64,000 nt of DNA from TMED109 sp002684605 (GTDB taxonomy: Bacteria > Pseudomonadota > Alphaproteobacteria > TMED109), in assembly GCA_913046335.1 (NCBI GenBank), contig CAJWSU010000002.1:62001-126000 (forward strand), in the 5' to 3' direction. The notes under the pieces were generated by a model. It worked only from the letters and a program-made list of their open reading frames with translations. It was not told the DNA's origin and made no database searches. The translations under genes were made by a program, and so were the position numbers. Positions within the stretch are counted from its first letter, which is position 1, and the number at the start of each line of letters is the position of its first letter. Positions 18,300-26,998 of this stretch are shown here, one piece after another.

Positions 18300-19082
18300 A
18301 TGGATTTAGGAATACAAGGAAAATCTGCAATTATATGCGCTTCAAGTAGGGGGCTAGGAAAGGCGTGCGCTTACTCATTAGCAATTAATGGAGTTGATAT
18401 TATTTTGAATGGAAGAAATGAAGAAGTTCTAGAAAAAACAAAAGCTGAAATTCTTGAAGTAGCACCTGGTATAAAAATTAATGCTGTTGCATGTGATGTT
18501 TCCACATCTGAGGGAAGGACTAAATTATTAGAAGCATGTCCAGAACCAGATATATTAGTAAACAATAATGGAGGACCACCATTTAAAGATTTTAGAGAAA
18601 TTGATAGAGATTCTATGCTTGAAGGCTTAGAAATGAATATGATAACTCCTATAGAATTAGTTAAAAGTGTTATAGATGGGATGGCTTCTAGACAATTTGG
18701 TAGAATTGTTAATATTACTTCCGTTTCTGTGAAAAGACCTGTTGTGGGACTGGACTTATCTAGTGGAGCTAGAGCTGGTTTAACAGCTTTTTTATCCGGT
18801 GTCGCAAGATCTGTAGCAGATAAAAATGTTACAATTAATAACATACTTCCGGGTTTTTTCGATACAGATAGATTAAGGCAAGGTGTAAACTCTATGGCTC
18901 AAATGGGAAATGAAAGTGAAAATGTAGTAGCCGATAGAATGGCTTCAAGTGTACCAGCAAAACGCTTTGGTTCTCCTAATGAGTTCGGAGAAACATGTGC
19001 ATTTTTGTGTAGTAATCAAGCTGGATATATAACAGCTCAAAATATTCTATTAGATGGTGGTTTATTTGATAGTTCTTTTTAA
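18300..19082 (+). CDS. SDR-fold oxidoreductase with altered catalytic tetrad
   Basis: Short-chain dehydrogenase/reductase fold: cofactor loop ASSRGLGKA (residues 14-22, TGxxxGxG-like), VNNNGGPP at 88-94 in place of NNAG, and RIVNITS before the catalytic region. The usual Ser-Tyr-Lys triad is not conserved. Where YxxxK should be, the protein has LSSGARAGL, with Ser154 for Tyr and Arg158 for Lys, 13 residues after Ser141. Reading the DNA confirms this (bases 18751-18780). A branch of FabG-like proteins with SNGAR-type sites is known to me, so this is a real subfamily rather than an error. Activity and substrate are unknown. It follows cysK by 13 bases. Confidence 0.85.
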   Translation: MDLGIQGKSAIICASSRGLGKACAYSLAINGVDIILNGRNEEVLEKTKAEILEVAPGIKINAVACDVSTSEGRTKLLEACPEPDILVNNNGGPPFKDFREIDRDSMLEGLEMNMITPIELVKSVIDGMASRQFGRIVNITSVSVKRPVVGLDLSSGARAGLTAFLSGVARSVADKNVTINNILPGFFDTDRLRQGVNSMAQMGNESENVVADRMASSVPAKRFGSPNEFGETCAFLCSNQAGYITAQNILLDGGLFDSSF

Positions 19083-19249
19083 AAAAGCTGGTTACAATTG
19101 ACAAATTTTCTCAAGAAAAAATAATAATAATTTAGGAATTATAATAAAAGGAACAGATTTATCAGAAACTTTAATTAATAAAAGTTTTACTGAATAAATA
19201 ATCTATTTTTTTTTAATCATATTATTATTTTTAAAAGTCAAAAATTAAA

Positions 19250-20302
19250 TTAGGGTTTATCAGATAATTTTATACTTTTATTTTCATTAAGCGTAAGGTT
19301 TTTTTCAAACTCAGTCAATCTTCTCCATATAGACCTCAGTTCAGTAATTGTTGTCCAATTATGTAGGAACAGAGCAAATCCTCCATGAACTCTTTGGAAT
19401 GCATTACTGACTTGTGTGACTGTACCAAGCATAATTAATCCTGTAAATAAGCCTGGCCCAACTATGAGGTAAGGTACTATAACCATAAATTGATCGTAAG
19501 TATTCATCCAAGCATTGAAGTAACTGTAATGCTTAAATAAACGATGATAGTTGAATCTTATACCTATAAACAATTCCCATAGTTTCTCTGGTTGAGCATA
19601 GGATTTATCATCCTCTGCTAGAACAAGATCTTTTCTAAAAGCGGCTTCTACTTTTTGATTATTATATTCAAGTCCAGGAAGGTACCATCCTACAAACCAA
19701 GAAATAAATAATCCTCCAATTGAAACAATAAGAGCTACCCATACTAATGAACCATCAATATCCCTTAAATAAGGAATGTCTACTTTGTCACTTAAGCCAT
19801 ATAAAATAGGAATGAAAGCAATTAAAGTCATTAAAGAACGCACAATCTGTAAGCCTAAAGATTCAACAATTTTTGCAAATCTGTAACAATCTTCTTGAAT
19901 TCTCTGACTTGCCCCCTCGATTTCAGTCTCTACATACTGCCATCTTGGAATATAATTAAAAGTTATAGCTTGTCTCCAGCGGAGTGCATATATACTAGTA
20001 AACCAGCTTGTAAAAACTGCTATTACGATGTAAGGAAAAGCAAGCACTACAAAAGAAGCGTCCCCTGTAAAATTGTTATTAATGTATGAAAGAGATATTA
20101 AATGACCATAAAACAGATCTATACCTTCTGTAGGATTATCTGAATAGCTTCCAGAGGCTTGCAGTAAATTATAAAATCTTCCATACCAACTGTTAAATGC
20201 AACAGTAAATTGTACTTGAACCCATAAAGAAATAATAAGTAAAGACAGACCTCCATAGGCCCAAAGTGTCCATTCTTTTGCAGCAAAAAAAGCTTTTAAC
20301 AA
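19250..20302 (-). CDS. SbmA/BacA-family peptide transporter
   Basis: Polytopic inner-membrane protein of the SbmA/BacA family, proton-driven importers of peptides with an ABC-exporter-like fold but no ATPase domain. Visible signatures are EWTLWAYGGLSLLIISLWVQV (first helix region), FNSWYGRFYNLLQ, RWRQAITFNYIPRW and EGASQRIQEDC. FRKDLVLAEDD and FQRVHGGFALFLHNW near the end are also present. GGAGG at 20310-20314 lies 7 bases before a TTG at 20302, which I take as the start (351 codons with stop); the next TTG upstream (20332) has no such site. There is a 166-base gap downstream to the preceding gene with nothing recognizable. Confidence 0.88.
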   Translation of the reverse strand: MLKAFFAAKEWTLWAYGGLSLLIISLWVQVQFTVAFNSWYGRFYNLLQASGSYSDNPTEGIDLFYGHLISLSYINNNFTGDASFVVLAFPYIVIAVFTSWFTSIYALRWRQAITFNYIPRWQYVETEIEGASQRIQEDCYRFAKIVESLGLQIVRSLMTLIAFIPILYGLSDKVDIPYLRDIDGSLVWVALIVSIGGLFISWFVGWYLPGLEYNNQKVEAAFRKDLVLAEDDKSYAQPEKLWELFIGIRFNYHRLFKHYSYFNAWMNTYDQFMVIVPYLIVGPGLFTGLIMLGTVTQVSNAFQRVHGGFALFLHNWTTITELRSIWRRLTEFEKNLTLNENKSIKLSDKP

Positions 20303-20355
20303 ATTATTTCCTCCAATTGTATTACGACACAAAAATTACTTAAGATCATTAATAG

Positions 20356-22269
20356 TTAAATATAATTTTTTCTTTTATATAATTTCATCATAACTAATAT
20401 AAATAATAAAACCATTAATATGCTAAAACCAAAATATTTACTAATTAAATTAGGCATTAATATTAATATTCCAGTAATAAAGAATAATATTCTAAATATA
20501 TTATTAATATTGCCTAAGAAATATACATAACCTTCAAAGGCGGAAGAGATAATCATTATAGCAAATACTGCCATACTAAATGAAATTATAATTTTTATGG
20601 TATCACCTTGCATTAACATAGCCGGATCAAAAATAAATAAAATAGGAAGAAAAAATAAGATTGAGCCCAAACGCATAGATAAAAACCCAGTTTTTAATGC
20701 AGAGGTGTTAGAAATACTTGATGCTGTTATTGCTGCTATTGCAACAGGAGGAGTAATAAAAGATAAAACTCCCCAATAAAGAACATATAAATGAGCTGCT
20801 AAAGGATTTATTCCTCCTTCAATAATGGCTGGAGCTAGTACAATAGCTAAAAATATATAACAGGCACTTACAGTCATTCCTATGCCAAGTACTAAGGATG
20901 CAAGTGCACCAAATATTAATATCATTGCTAAATCTCCGCCTGCTAAAAATACTAATTCCCTAGATAAAGAAGTTCCTATGCCAGTTAATGACATTGCTCC
21001 AATAATCACTCCTACTCCAGATAAAAGAGAAACTATTCTAGCTATTATTTCTCCTATTTTAACAAATATATTTAACCAATCTTTCAACTTTATAAGGTTA
21101 AAATTTCTTAGCAATAATATCATAATTAATAATAATGATGATATAAAAGGTGCTTCACTCTCTAGTTTTGCAGATATAATCAACCAAATAAGAGAAATAA
21201 AAGAGAGAATATAAGGAAAACCATTTATGATAGTAGGAAAAAATTTTGGTATTTTATTTAATTCCATACCCTTTAGATTATTTTTTGCTGCATATAAGTC
21301 CGTTTGAATTATTAGAGCTATATAAAATATTAATCCGGGTATTAAAGCGGCAAGAAGTATTTCTGAATAGGGAAGGTTTAAAAAAGATGCCATTATAAAA
21401 GCAACTGTTCCCATTACTGGAGGCATTAATACTCCTCCTGTAGATGCGCAGGCTTCTATAGCAGCAGCATACCTTGCTGAGTAACCAGCTTTTTTCATTG
21501 CAGGAATTGTCAAAGATCCACTAGTTATAACATTACTTGTAGGACTTCCTGACAGCATTCCAAAAAAACCTGATGCTAGAATCGCAACTTTAGCTGGGCC
21601 TCCTCTATATTTACCCATTATGGATTCAGCTATATCAATAAAAAATTTACCACCTCCCGTTTCAGCTAATATTATTCCATAAATTAAAAAACCAATTAGT
21701 AAGCTTCCAGCAACTTTCATTGGGATACCTATCAAACTTTCTAGACCCATACTATGAGCTCTCGCAGCCTCTGATATGGTATATACATTGCCCCATAATG
21801 CTCCAGGCATCATGTCTGCAAATATTGGATAAGTAGTAAAAAAGATTGCTATGTAAAAAATAAATTTTCCACCTGTTCTTCTTAGAGATTCTAAAGATAA
21901 TATAATTAATAGAAAGCTTAAAAATGTAGGTAATAGAGGTGCATCAATATCCCAGCCGTTACTTAATATGTTTTCTGAATTAATGGAAAAGTATAATCCT
22001 AGAAATAATATTGCAAATGCTGCTATTATATCAGTAACTAGTATCTTATTTTTATATTTGTTACTCATAGGAAACATGAGAAATGAAATAGGCTGAAAGA
22101 ATGCTATTAATAAGTATAAGAAGCTATTAGATACAGGGTTGAAATTTAAGAAACCAATATTAAAAATTTGGTTAATAGAAACTAGACAGCCACAAATTGT
22201 TAATAATATAATAAAGAGTTTTGGATAAACAGTAACTCTTTCATTAAAATTTTCGTTAATTTTTAGCAA
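20356..22269 (-). CDS. TRAP transporter fused 4TM/12TM permease (TAXI type)
   Basis: Inner-membrane permease in which the small (DctQ-like) and large (DctM-like) TRAP subunits are one polypeptide, driven by an ion gradient. The 637 residues contain roughly 18 hydrophobic helices. GFFGMLSGSPTSNVITSG and ASTGGVLMPPVMGTVAFIM are signature stretches of fused TRAP permeases, and GGINPLAAHLYVLYWGVLS follows later. The only plausible start is TTG 22269, inside the last 14 bases of the TAXI receptor gene, so translation is probably coupled. With that receptor it makes a complete transporter. Substrates of this class include dicarboxylates and 2-oxo acids; this one is unknown. Confidence 0.92.
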   Translation of the reverse strand: MLKINENFNERVTVYPKLFIILLTICGCLVSINQIFNIGFLNFNPVSNSFLYLLIAFFQPISFLMFPMSNKYKNKILVTDIIAAFAILFLGLYFSINSENILSNGWDIDAPLLPTFLSFLLIILSLESLRRTGGKFIFYIAIFFTTYPIFADMMPGALWGNVYTISEAARAHSMGLESLIGIPMKVAGSLLIGFLIYGIILAETGGGKFFIDIAESIMGKYRGGPAKVAILASGFFGMLSGSPTSNVITSGSLTIPAMKKAGYSARYAAAIEACASTGGVLMPPVMGTVAFIMASFLNLPYSEILLAALIPGLIFYIALIIQTDLYAAKNNLKGMELNKIPKFFPTIINGFPYILSFISLIWLIISAKLESEAPFISSLLLIMILLLRNFNLIKLKDWLNIFVKIGEIIARIVSLLSGVGVIIGAMSLTGIGTSLSRELVFLAGGDLAMILIFGALASLVLGIGMTVSACYIFLAIVLAPAIIEGGINPLAAHLYVLYWGVLSFITPPVAIAAITASSISNTSALKTGFLSMRLGSILFFLPILFIFDPAMLMQGDTIKIIISFSMAVFAIMIISSAFEGYVYFLGNINNIFRILFFITGILILMPNLISKYFGFSILMVLLFILVMMKLYKRKNYI

Positions 22270-23380
22270 GAACTAAGTTTCTTTCTTTTTCCCATTCTAT
22301 TTTAAAGGATTTTTCATCAAGACCCTCATTGTTTTTAATAAAATTTGCCCAAGTATTTCTAAGCAAACTTAATCTCTTTAACCTAGCATTATTCCATAAC
22401 TCATTTTCTTCCGACCAAAGCTGCTTCTCTTTTAAATATTTTATAGCTCCTTTATGAATAGGAGCTTCAGCAGGTGTGCCAGATGCTATATCCAATTGCC
22501 ATTTGTACATAATAGAGTTTATGTCCTTATATAAATCAAAAGATTCATCAAGAGCTTTTATAAAATTATATACTTCATCCTCAGTTGCAGATGCGTAAAC
22601 CGTTACATTTGGATAATGGTAACCTCCAATTTCAACAGGTTTTTCAGAACTTAATCCTGCTCCTATCGTTTCTAATTGAGGATTCATGAAAGGAATTATT
22701 TTATTCAATCTTTTCCATCCTTCTGTATTATTTTTAGGCATGCTTAACCATCTAATACCTTTTTTAGATGCGGCTAATTCATATACAGCGGAACCGGTAG
22801 GAACTGCTCCAGCAGCATCTAATCTTCCATTCTGTACAGCTTTTATAGTAGGAGTAAAGCCAGGATAAACTTTGGGCTCAACATCATCCCAAGTAAGATT
22901 AGCTAAAGTCATAATTCCTTCAACTTTAACATTTATAGAAGGGTTAGCCGTTACATAAGCCACTTTTTTACCTTTTAAGTCAGCTATTGTTTTTATATCT
23001 GAATTTCCAGCAACTATAATACCAAATGTATTAGGTCTTCCCAATATTATTCTTATATCTTGTGGTCCCCATTTTTTAGATGCAAAATCATAAATACCTT
23101 CGCTGGCAAAGTAAGCTTCACTCCCTAAAAAACCAACACTTACTCTTTTTCTTTTCAAAGAAAGAAGACGACCTATAGATGTTCCAGAAGGTTGAAGCCT
23201 TACTCTAATATTATATTTCTTCATCATCCCTTCTGCAACAGCCGATGCTTCTGAGTAACCTGAAGCGCCTATTTCATAACTTGACCAGACCATAGTTTTA
23301 GGTAAATTATCGTTAGATAATGTAGCATTTATATGGAAATATAATATAAATATAGTTAAGTAGCTTATAACTTTTATCAT
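22256..23380 (-). CDS. TAXI-family TRAP solute receptor
   Basis: Periplasmic substrate-binding protein of the TRAP-associated extracytoplasmic immunogenic (TAXI) family. A signal peptide occupies about residues 1-22. The sequence then opens with the family pattern of a binding-site loop after WSSYEIGASGYSEASAVAEG, followed by RVRLQPSGTSIGRLLSLKR and ADLKGKKVAYVTANPS. ATG 23380 overlaps the stop of the flavin-reductase gene as ATGA, which fixes the start; longer readings add a cysteine-rich tail that disrupts the signal peptide. The 3' end overlaps the fused permease gene, so the two subunits form one transcription unit. Confidence 0.93.
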   Translation of the reverse strand: MIKVISYLTIFILYFHINATLSNDNLPKTMVWSSYEIGASGYSEASAVAEGMMKKYNIRVRLQPSGTSIGRLLSLKRKRVSVGFLGSEAYFASEGIYDFASKKWGPQDIRIILGRPNTFGIIVAGNSDIKTIADLKGKKVAYVTANPSINVKVEGIMTLANLTWDDVEPKVYPGFTPTIKAVQNGRLDAAGAVPTGSAVYELAASKKGIRWLSMPKNNTEGWKRLNKIIPFMNPQLETIGAGLSSEKPVEIGGYHYPNVTVYASATEDEVYNFIKALDESFDLYKDINSIMYKWQLDIASGTPAEAPIHKGAIKYLKEKQLWSEENELWNNARLKRLSLLRNTWANFIKNNEGLDEKSFKIEWEKERNLVLAKN

Positions 23381-23955
23381 GTTAAATTTCTTGCAACCTT
23401 TAAGGCATTTGCATACCATTCTAACTCTTCAGAGAATTTAATAAATTCTTTATTTCGCTCTTCTTTATCTGCAGAAACCCTTTCTCCATCTTCATTAAAA
23501 TTTTTATTAACAAATGGAGCATGTAACATAGCAGGAATTGGCGGCATACCAAGTTGTGTAAGAAAAGCTCTTAAAGGTGTAGAAACTCTAACTCCTCCAA
23601 ATGGTGAAACTGAATAAGTTGTAATAGCAGAAGGTTTTCTTTGGTATTCAGAATGAAAATGATTTAATACGTTTACAAGGGCAGGAGGCATAAAATGATT
23701 ATATTCTGCACTTACTATAACAAATGCATCTGAAGTATTTAATTCTTGATGCATTTCTTCTAATGAGCTAGGTGCAGAACCTTTGCCATAATCCATATAC
23801 CTTTTTGTTAATGTTTCTATATTAATATCCATAGGGTCAATAAGTATTGCCTTATTCCCTCTACTAATAAGTTCTCTCATTACATATTTTGCAAATTTTA
23901 TTCCTTGTCTACCATCTCTGGTAGATCCATAAATCACACTAATTTTCAACGACAT
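23377..23955 (-). CDS. NADPH-dependent FMN reductase family protein
   Basis: Flavodoxin-like flavoprotein of the SsuE/ChrR/ArsH-type NADPH-FMN reductase superfamily. The FMN-phosphate loop is YGSTRDGRQG (residues 9-18). SAEYNHFMPPALVNVLNHF (about 99-117) is the flavin-ring motif with the family's YN. The length of 192 residues is normal. It may supply reduced flavin, reduce quinones, or detoxify; nothing here identifies a partner monooxygenase. It overlaps the TAXI receptor gene by 4 bases (ATGA) and so belongs to the transport operon. Confidence 0.88.
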   Translation of the reverse strand: MSLKISVIYGSTRDGRQGIKFAKYVMRELISRGNKAILIDPMDINIETLTKRYMDYGKGSAPSSLEEMHQELNTSDAFVIVSAEYNHFMPPALVNVLNHFHSEYQRKPSAITTYSVSPFGGVRVSTPLRAFLTQLGMPPIPAMLHAPFVNKNFNEDGERVSADKEERNKEFIKFSEELEWYANALKVARNLT

Positions 23956-23976
23956 ATTACTATCCTATTTAAATAT

Positions 23977-24741
23977 TTAAGGCATTAATTGGCCACCATT
24001 AACTTCTATCACTTGGCCAGTTATATATGAACTTAATTCTTCAGATGATAAGAATAAATAAGTACCGGCTAACTCTTCTGATGTTCCCATTCTCCCCATA
24101 GGAACAGAATTAATCATTCCTTGTAATATATTGGGAGGAGAGAATTGTTCATGAAATGGTGTGTCTATAATACCTGGTGCTACTGCATTTACGCGAATAT
24201 TGTCTCCAAGTAATTCTCTGGCCATTCCTCTGGTAAAAGTACTAACCCATGCTTTTGATGAAGAATAAAAGACAGCCCCCATACTTCCTCCAATTCTTGC
24301 AGCTATGGAAGATGTATTGATAATGCACCCACCTTTTTTTTGTTTACGAAAACAATTAGTTGCTAATTTTGTACCTAGCATAACGGACTTACAATTTAAA
24401 TTAAAAACATCATTAAACAAATTTTCATTTATTTCTTCAATCTTTGCTCTTTCAATCATGCCACCAGCATTATTAATTATTATATTTAATTCTCCATATT
24501 CTAGTACAGTTGAATCAATTAATTTTTGCATATCATCTTCTTTACTTGCATCACCTTGTAGAGCAAATGCATTTCCACCTATTTCTTTTATAGTTTTTAC
24601 AACATTGTCTGCTTTAGATTCGGAGTTATTATAATTAACTAATACTTTTGCTCCTTCTTTTGCAAATGCGATAGCCGTTGCAGCACCTATACCAGAACTA
24701 GCTCCTGTAATTAAAACAACTTTATTTTTTAAATCTTTCAT
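23977..24741 (-). CDS. Short-chain dehydrogenase/reductase (classical SDR)
   Basis: NAD(P)-dependent oxidoreductase with a complete classical SDR site: TGASSGIG at residues 12-19, NNAGG at 90-94, catalytic Ser in INTSSIA (144/145), and Tyr159 and Lys163 in YSSSKAW. VNAVAPGIIDTPF and the C-terminal ITGQVIEVNGG are typical of FabG/glucose-1-dehydrogenase-like members. At 254 residues it is full length. The substrate is not predictable; fatty-acid or secondary-alcohol oxidation are both possible. It lies 21 bases upstream of the flavin reductase and 22 after the enoyl-CoA hydratase, on the same strand. Confidence 0.9.
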   Translation of the reverse strand: MKDLKNKVVLITGASSGIGAATAIAFAKEGAKVLVNYNNSESKADNVVKTIKEIGGNAFALQGDASKEDDMQKLIDSTVLEYGELNIIINNAGGMIERAKIEEINENLFNDVFNLNCKSVMLGTKLATNCFRKQKKGGCIINTSSIAARIGGSMGAVFYSSSKAWVSTFTRGMARELLGDNIRVNAVAPGIIDTPFHEQFSPPNILQGMINSVPMGRMGTSEELAGTYLFLSSEELSSYITGQVIEVNGGQLMP

Positions 24742-24763
24742 TTATAAAACTCCATTCTTAAAA

Positions 24764-25585
24764 CTATTTTCCAGAAAAATTAGGTGCTCTTTTTTCAATA
24801 AAATGTGATACTCCTTCTTTAAAGTCTTCGCTAGAGAAGCTATCAACCATATCATTATCTGCTATAGAAACAGCTTCATCTAAGCCTTGTAATAAACTTT
24901 GCCAGAGTTGCTTTTTCATAATTTTTATAGATCTCGGAGAGACTTCATTAGCAAGAGATTCAGCATATTTATAAACTTCTTTTAAAAATACTTCATCTGA
25001 AAATGTTTTATTCACAAAACCAATTTTTTCAGCTTCATCAGCGCTTATTTTTCTGGCGGTAAGAGTCATATCCATTGCATGTCCTATACCTACTAGCCTT
25101 GGCAATAGCCAACTCATACCATGTTCAGCAATTAGCCCCCTTTTACTAAAGGCTGTAGAAAACACAGCTGATTTAGAAGCAAACCTCATGTCACACCACA
25201 TAGAAAGTATCAACCCAAGGCCTGCTGCTGGGCCATTTATTGCGGCAATTATGGGTTTAGGTACACTAGGAAACCAAGTTTGCGCTCTTTGAAAGTCCAA
25301 TGGCCATTCAGTATTAAATCCATCATATGGAGATGTTTTATTTTTTTCAGCCCGTTTATCTGCATCTATATTATTTAACTCATTCATATCAGCTCCTGCG
25401 CAAAAGCCTCTTCCTGTTCCTGTTAATACAATAACTCTTACGTCTGCGTTGTTAGAAGCATTATGCATTGATTTTTTTATTTCAACTGCCATTTCTTCTG
25501 TCCACGCATTTAATCTATCTGGTCTATTTAGGCTAATAGTTTGAACAGAATTATGAATATTTTCATTAATAGTTTTATATGACAT
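24764..25585 (-). CDS. Enoyl-CoA hydratase/isomerase family protein
   Basis: Crotonase-fold enzyme acting on acyl-CoA thioesters. The CoA/oxyanion-hole segment GRGFCAGADMNEL (about residues 58-70) and the second oxyanion stretch AAINGPAAGLGLILSMWCD are both present. The region where hydratases carry their catalytic glutamates reads KRGLIAEHGMSWLLPRLVG, which keeps one acidic residue (Glu). That pattern is common in broad 'enoyl-CoA hydratase' annotations and does not prove hydratase activity. At 273 residues it has the normal length. It could provide the hydration step missing from the dehydrogenase at 15978. Confidence 0.88.
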   Translation of the reverse strand: MSYKTINENIHNSVQTISLNRPDRLNAWTEEMAVEIKKSMHNASNNADVRVIVLTGTGRGFCAGADMNELNNIDADKRAEKNKTSPYDGFNTEWPLDFQRAQTWFPSVPKPIIAAINGPAAGLGLILSMWCDMRFASKSAVFSTAFSKRGLIAEHGMSWLLPRLVGIGHAMDMTLTARKISADEAEKIGFVNKTFSDEVFLKEVYKYAESLANEVSPRSIKIMKKQLWQSLLQGLDEAVSIADNDMVDSFSSEDFKEGVSHFIEKRAPNFSGK

Positions 25586-25748
25586 AAATATTTCCTCTAA
25601 AATTTATTTTCATGTTTATAATAACTATTTTATAGAAATTGTTGCAAATATTTTAACTACTAAAATAGTAGCGGTAAATTTTATATGAATTTAGATAGAT
25701 AATACTTAAATTTCAGTATTTAAGAGAAATCCTATTATAAAATAATAA

Positions 25749-26438
25749 TTATTTTTCATGAAATGTTGTAAAGGTACTTATATCTTCTCTAATAGTTTTA
25801 AGCTTATTTACTTCTGCTTTTGGATCTACATAGCCCAAGCTAATTCCACAATGAATAATATGATTATCTTTAATATTTAACATCGGAGAGAGAGTTTTAT
25901 GCATTTGTCCCCAGGCAGCCTGCGGACAAGTATCCAAACCAAACCCTCTAGCAGCAATACAGATATTTTGTAAGAACATTCCATAATCTAACCAGCTCAT
26001 CCAACCTAAATCTTTTTCTATTGTAAAAAGCAATCCGACAGGAGCGTTAAAAAAATTAAAATTTTGCACATGAAATGCTTTTGTTTTTTCATAATCACCT
26101 TTTTTTATATCTAAAAGCGCATACAAATCCCATCCAACTTTTCTTCTTCTAGAGATATAAGGGTCTCTAAAGTTCTCCATATAATGAAGACGATCATTTT
26201 TCTTATCAACTTTAGGATCTAAAAAAGCTGAGCTTGCTTCTTTGCATATTCTATTTCTTGCTTTACCTGTAAGTACGTGAACGTTCCATGGCTGTATATT
26301 TGTTCCGCTTGGAGCTCTAGCGGCTACATTTAAAATTTCTTCTATTATTCCTTTGGAAACATCTTTTGATAGAAATTGTCTAACTGACCTTCTTGATGTA
26401 ATAGCATTTCTAACATCTTTGTTCATTATATTAGGCAT
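25749..26438 (-). CDS. Nitroreductase family protein (NfsA/BluB-like fold)
   Basis: FMN-dependent oxidoreductase of about 229 residues. The RRSVRQF motif (residues 16-22) binds the FMN phosphate, ARAPSGTNIQPWNVHV (about 39-54) is the canonical flavin-site segment, and GFGLDTCPQAAW is the C-terminal half-site. It is longer than the YdjA-like protein at 8694 and belongs to the group often annotated as nitroreductase or putative NAD(P)H dehydrogenase. The natural substrate is unknown. GTGGG about 8 bases before the ATG supports the start. A 163-base gap upstream of the neighbouring hydratase gene shows only AT-rich sequence. Confidence 0.88.
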   Translation of the reverse strand: MPNIMNKDVRNAITSRRSVRQFLSKDVSKGIIEEILNVAARAPSGTNIQPWNVHVLTGKARNRICKEASSAFLDPKVDKKNDRLHYMENFRDPYISRRRKVGWDLYALLDIKKGDYEKTKAFHVQNFNFFNAPVGLLFTIEKDLGWMSWLDYGMFLQNICIAARGFGLDTCPQAAWGQMHKTLSPMLNIKDNHIIHCGISLGYVDPKAEVNKLKTIREDISTFTTFHEK

Positions 26439-26453
26439 ATTTTTCCCACTCTC

Positions 26454-26927
26454 TTATTTATAAGACCCTACAAAATTTTGAACCAATTTTTCTGCTTCAT
26501 CAATTTGTTCTTGTGTCATCTGTTCTCTAAGTACTTTTAAATGTAAATTTTTAGCTGTTTCATCTTCAGATAATTTAAAAAATTTGTATGACTCAATAAT
26601 ATTCTCTTCTACACCTGCACCAAAAAAATACATCTTTGCAATAGATATTTGTGCGGAATTTAAACCTCTTTTAGCAGATATTAAGGTTAATTCTGCAGCT
26701 TTTTTTTGATCATTCATTTGTCCATACCGAAAAGCTACTTGCATGTTTTGATGAGTGTCACGTGATAATACATCATTCGCTAAATATGTTCTTTTTACAT
26801 CATGATCTCTCTCAATGATAACTCCTGCTTCTTTAGCTCTACGTTTCATATCTTCAGTCACTTCAGCTATAGATACACTATTTATAAGTATAAATATTAG
26901 GCTTAATATTAAAATTTTAGCTTTCAT
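26454..26927 (-). CDS. Small exported Sel1/TPR-like protein
   Basis: Begins with a clean signal peptide (residues 1-21, MKAKILILSLIFILINSVSI then AEV), so it is periplasmic or outer-membrane associated. The C-terminal half contains at least one Sel1-like helical repeat: AQISIAKMYFFGAGVEENII followed by ESYKFFKLSED. The rest is charged and helical. GGAAG before ATG 26927 supports this start over an upstream ATG that would bury the signal peptide. The protein has 157 residues. It lies just downstream of the TonB gene on the same strand, but nothing shows that it belongs to that system. Confidence 0.75.
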   Translation of the reverse strand: MKAKILILSLIFILINSVSIAEVTEDMKRRAKEAGVIIERDHDVKRTYLANDVLSRDTHQNMQVAFRYGQMNDQKKAAELTLISAKRGLNSAQISIAKMYFFGAGVEENIIESYKFFKLSEDETAKNLHLKVLREQMTQEQIDEAEKLVQNFVGSYK

Positions 26928-26998
26928 TATGTTCTTCCAATCTATATATTTTTTATTCCTTAAAGAATAAAAAAGCTTAATCAAGTTATAATAATCTT

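Noticed and set aside
18371..18844. 157-residue reading frame antisense to the SDR gene
   Set aside because: Lies wholly inside the well-supported SDR on the other strand, has no family signature and no ribosome-binding site.
19083..19249. Possible small coding remnant after the SDR gene
   Set aside because: A short in-frame stretch (LGIIIKGTDLSETL and so on) exists but has no start, no ribosome-binding site and no recognisable family; treated as non-coding spacer.
22256..23419. Longer TAXI receptor start at 23419
   Set aside because: It adds a Cys/Lys-rich segment before the signal peptide, while ATG 23380 overlaps the upstream stop as ATGA and gives a normal signal peptide.
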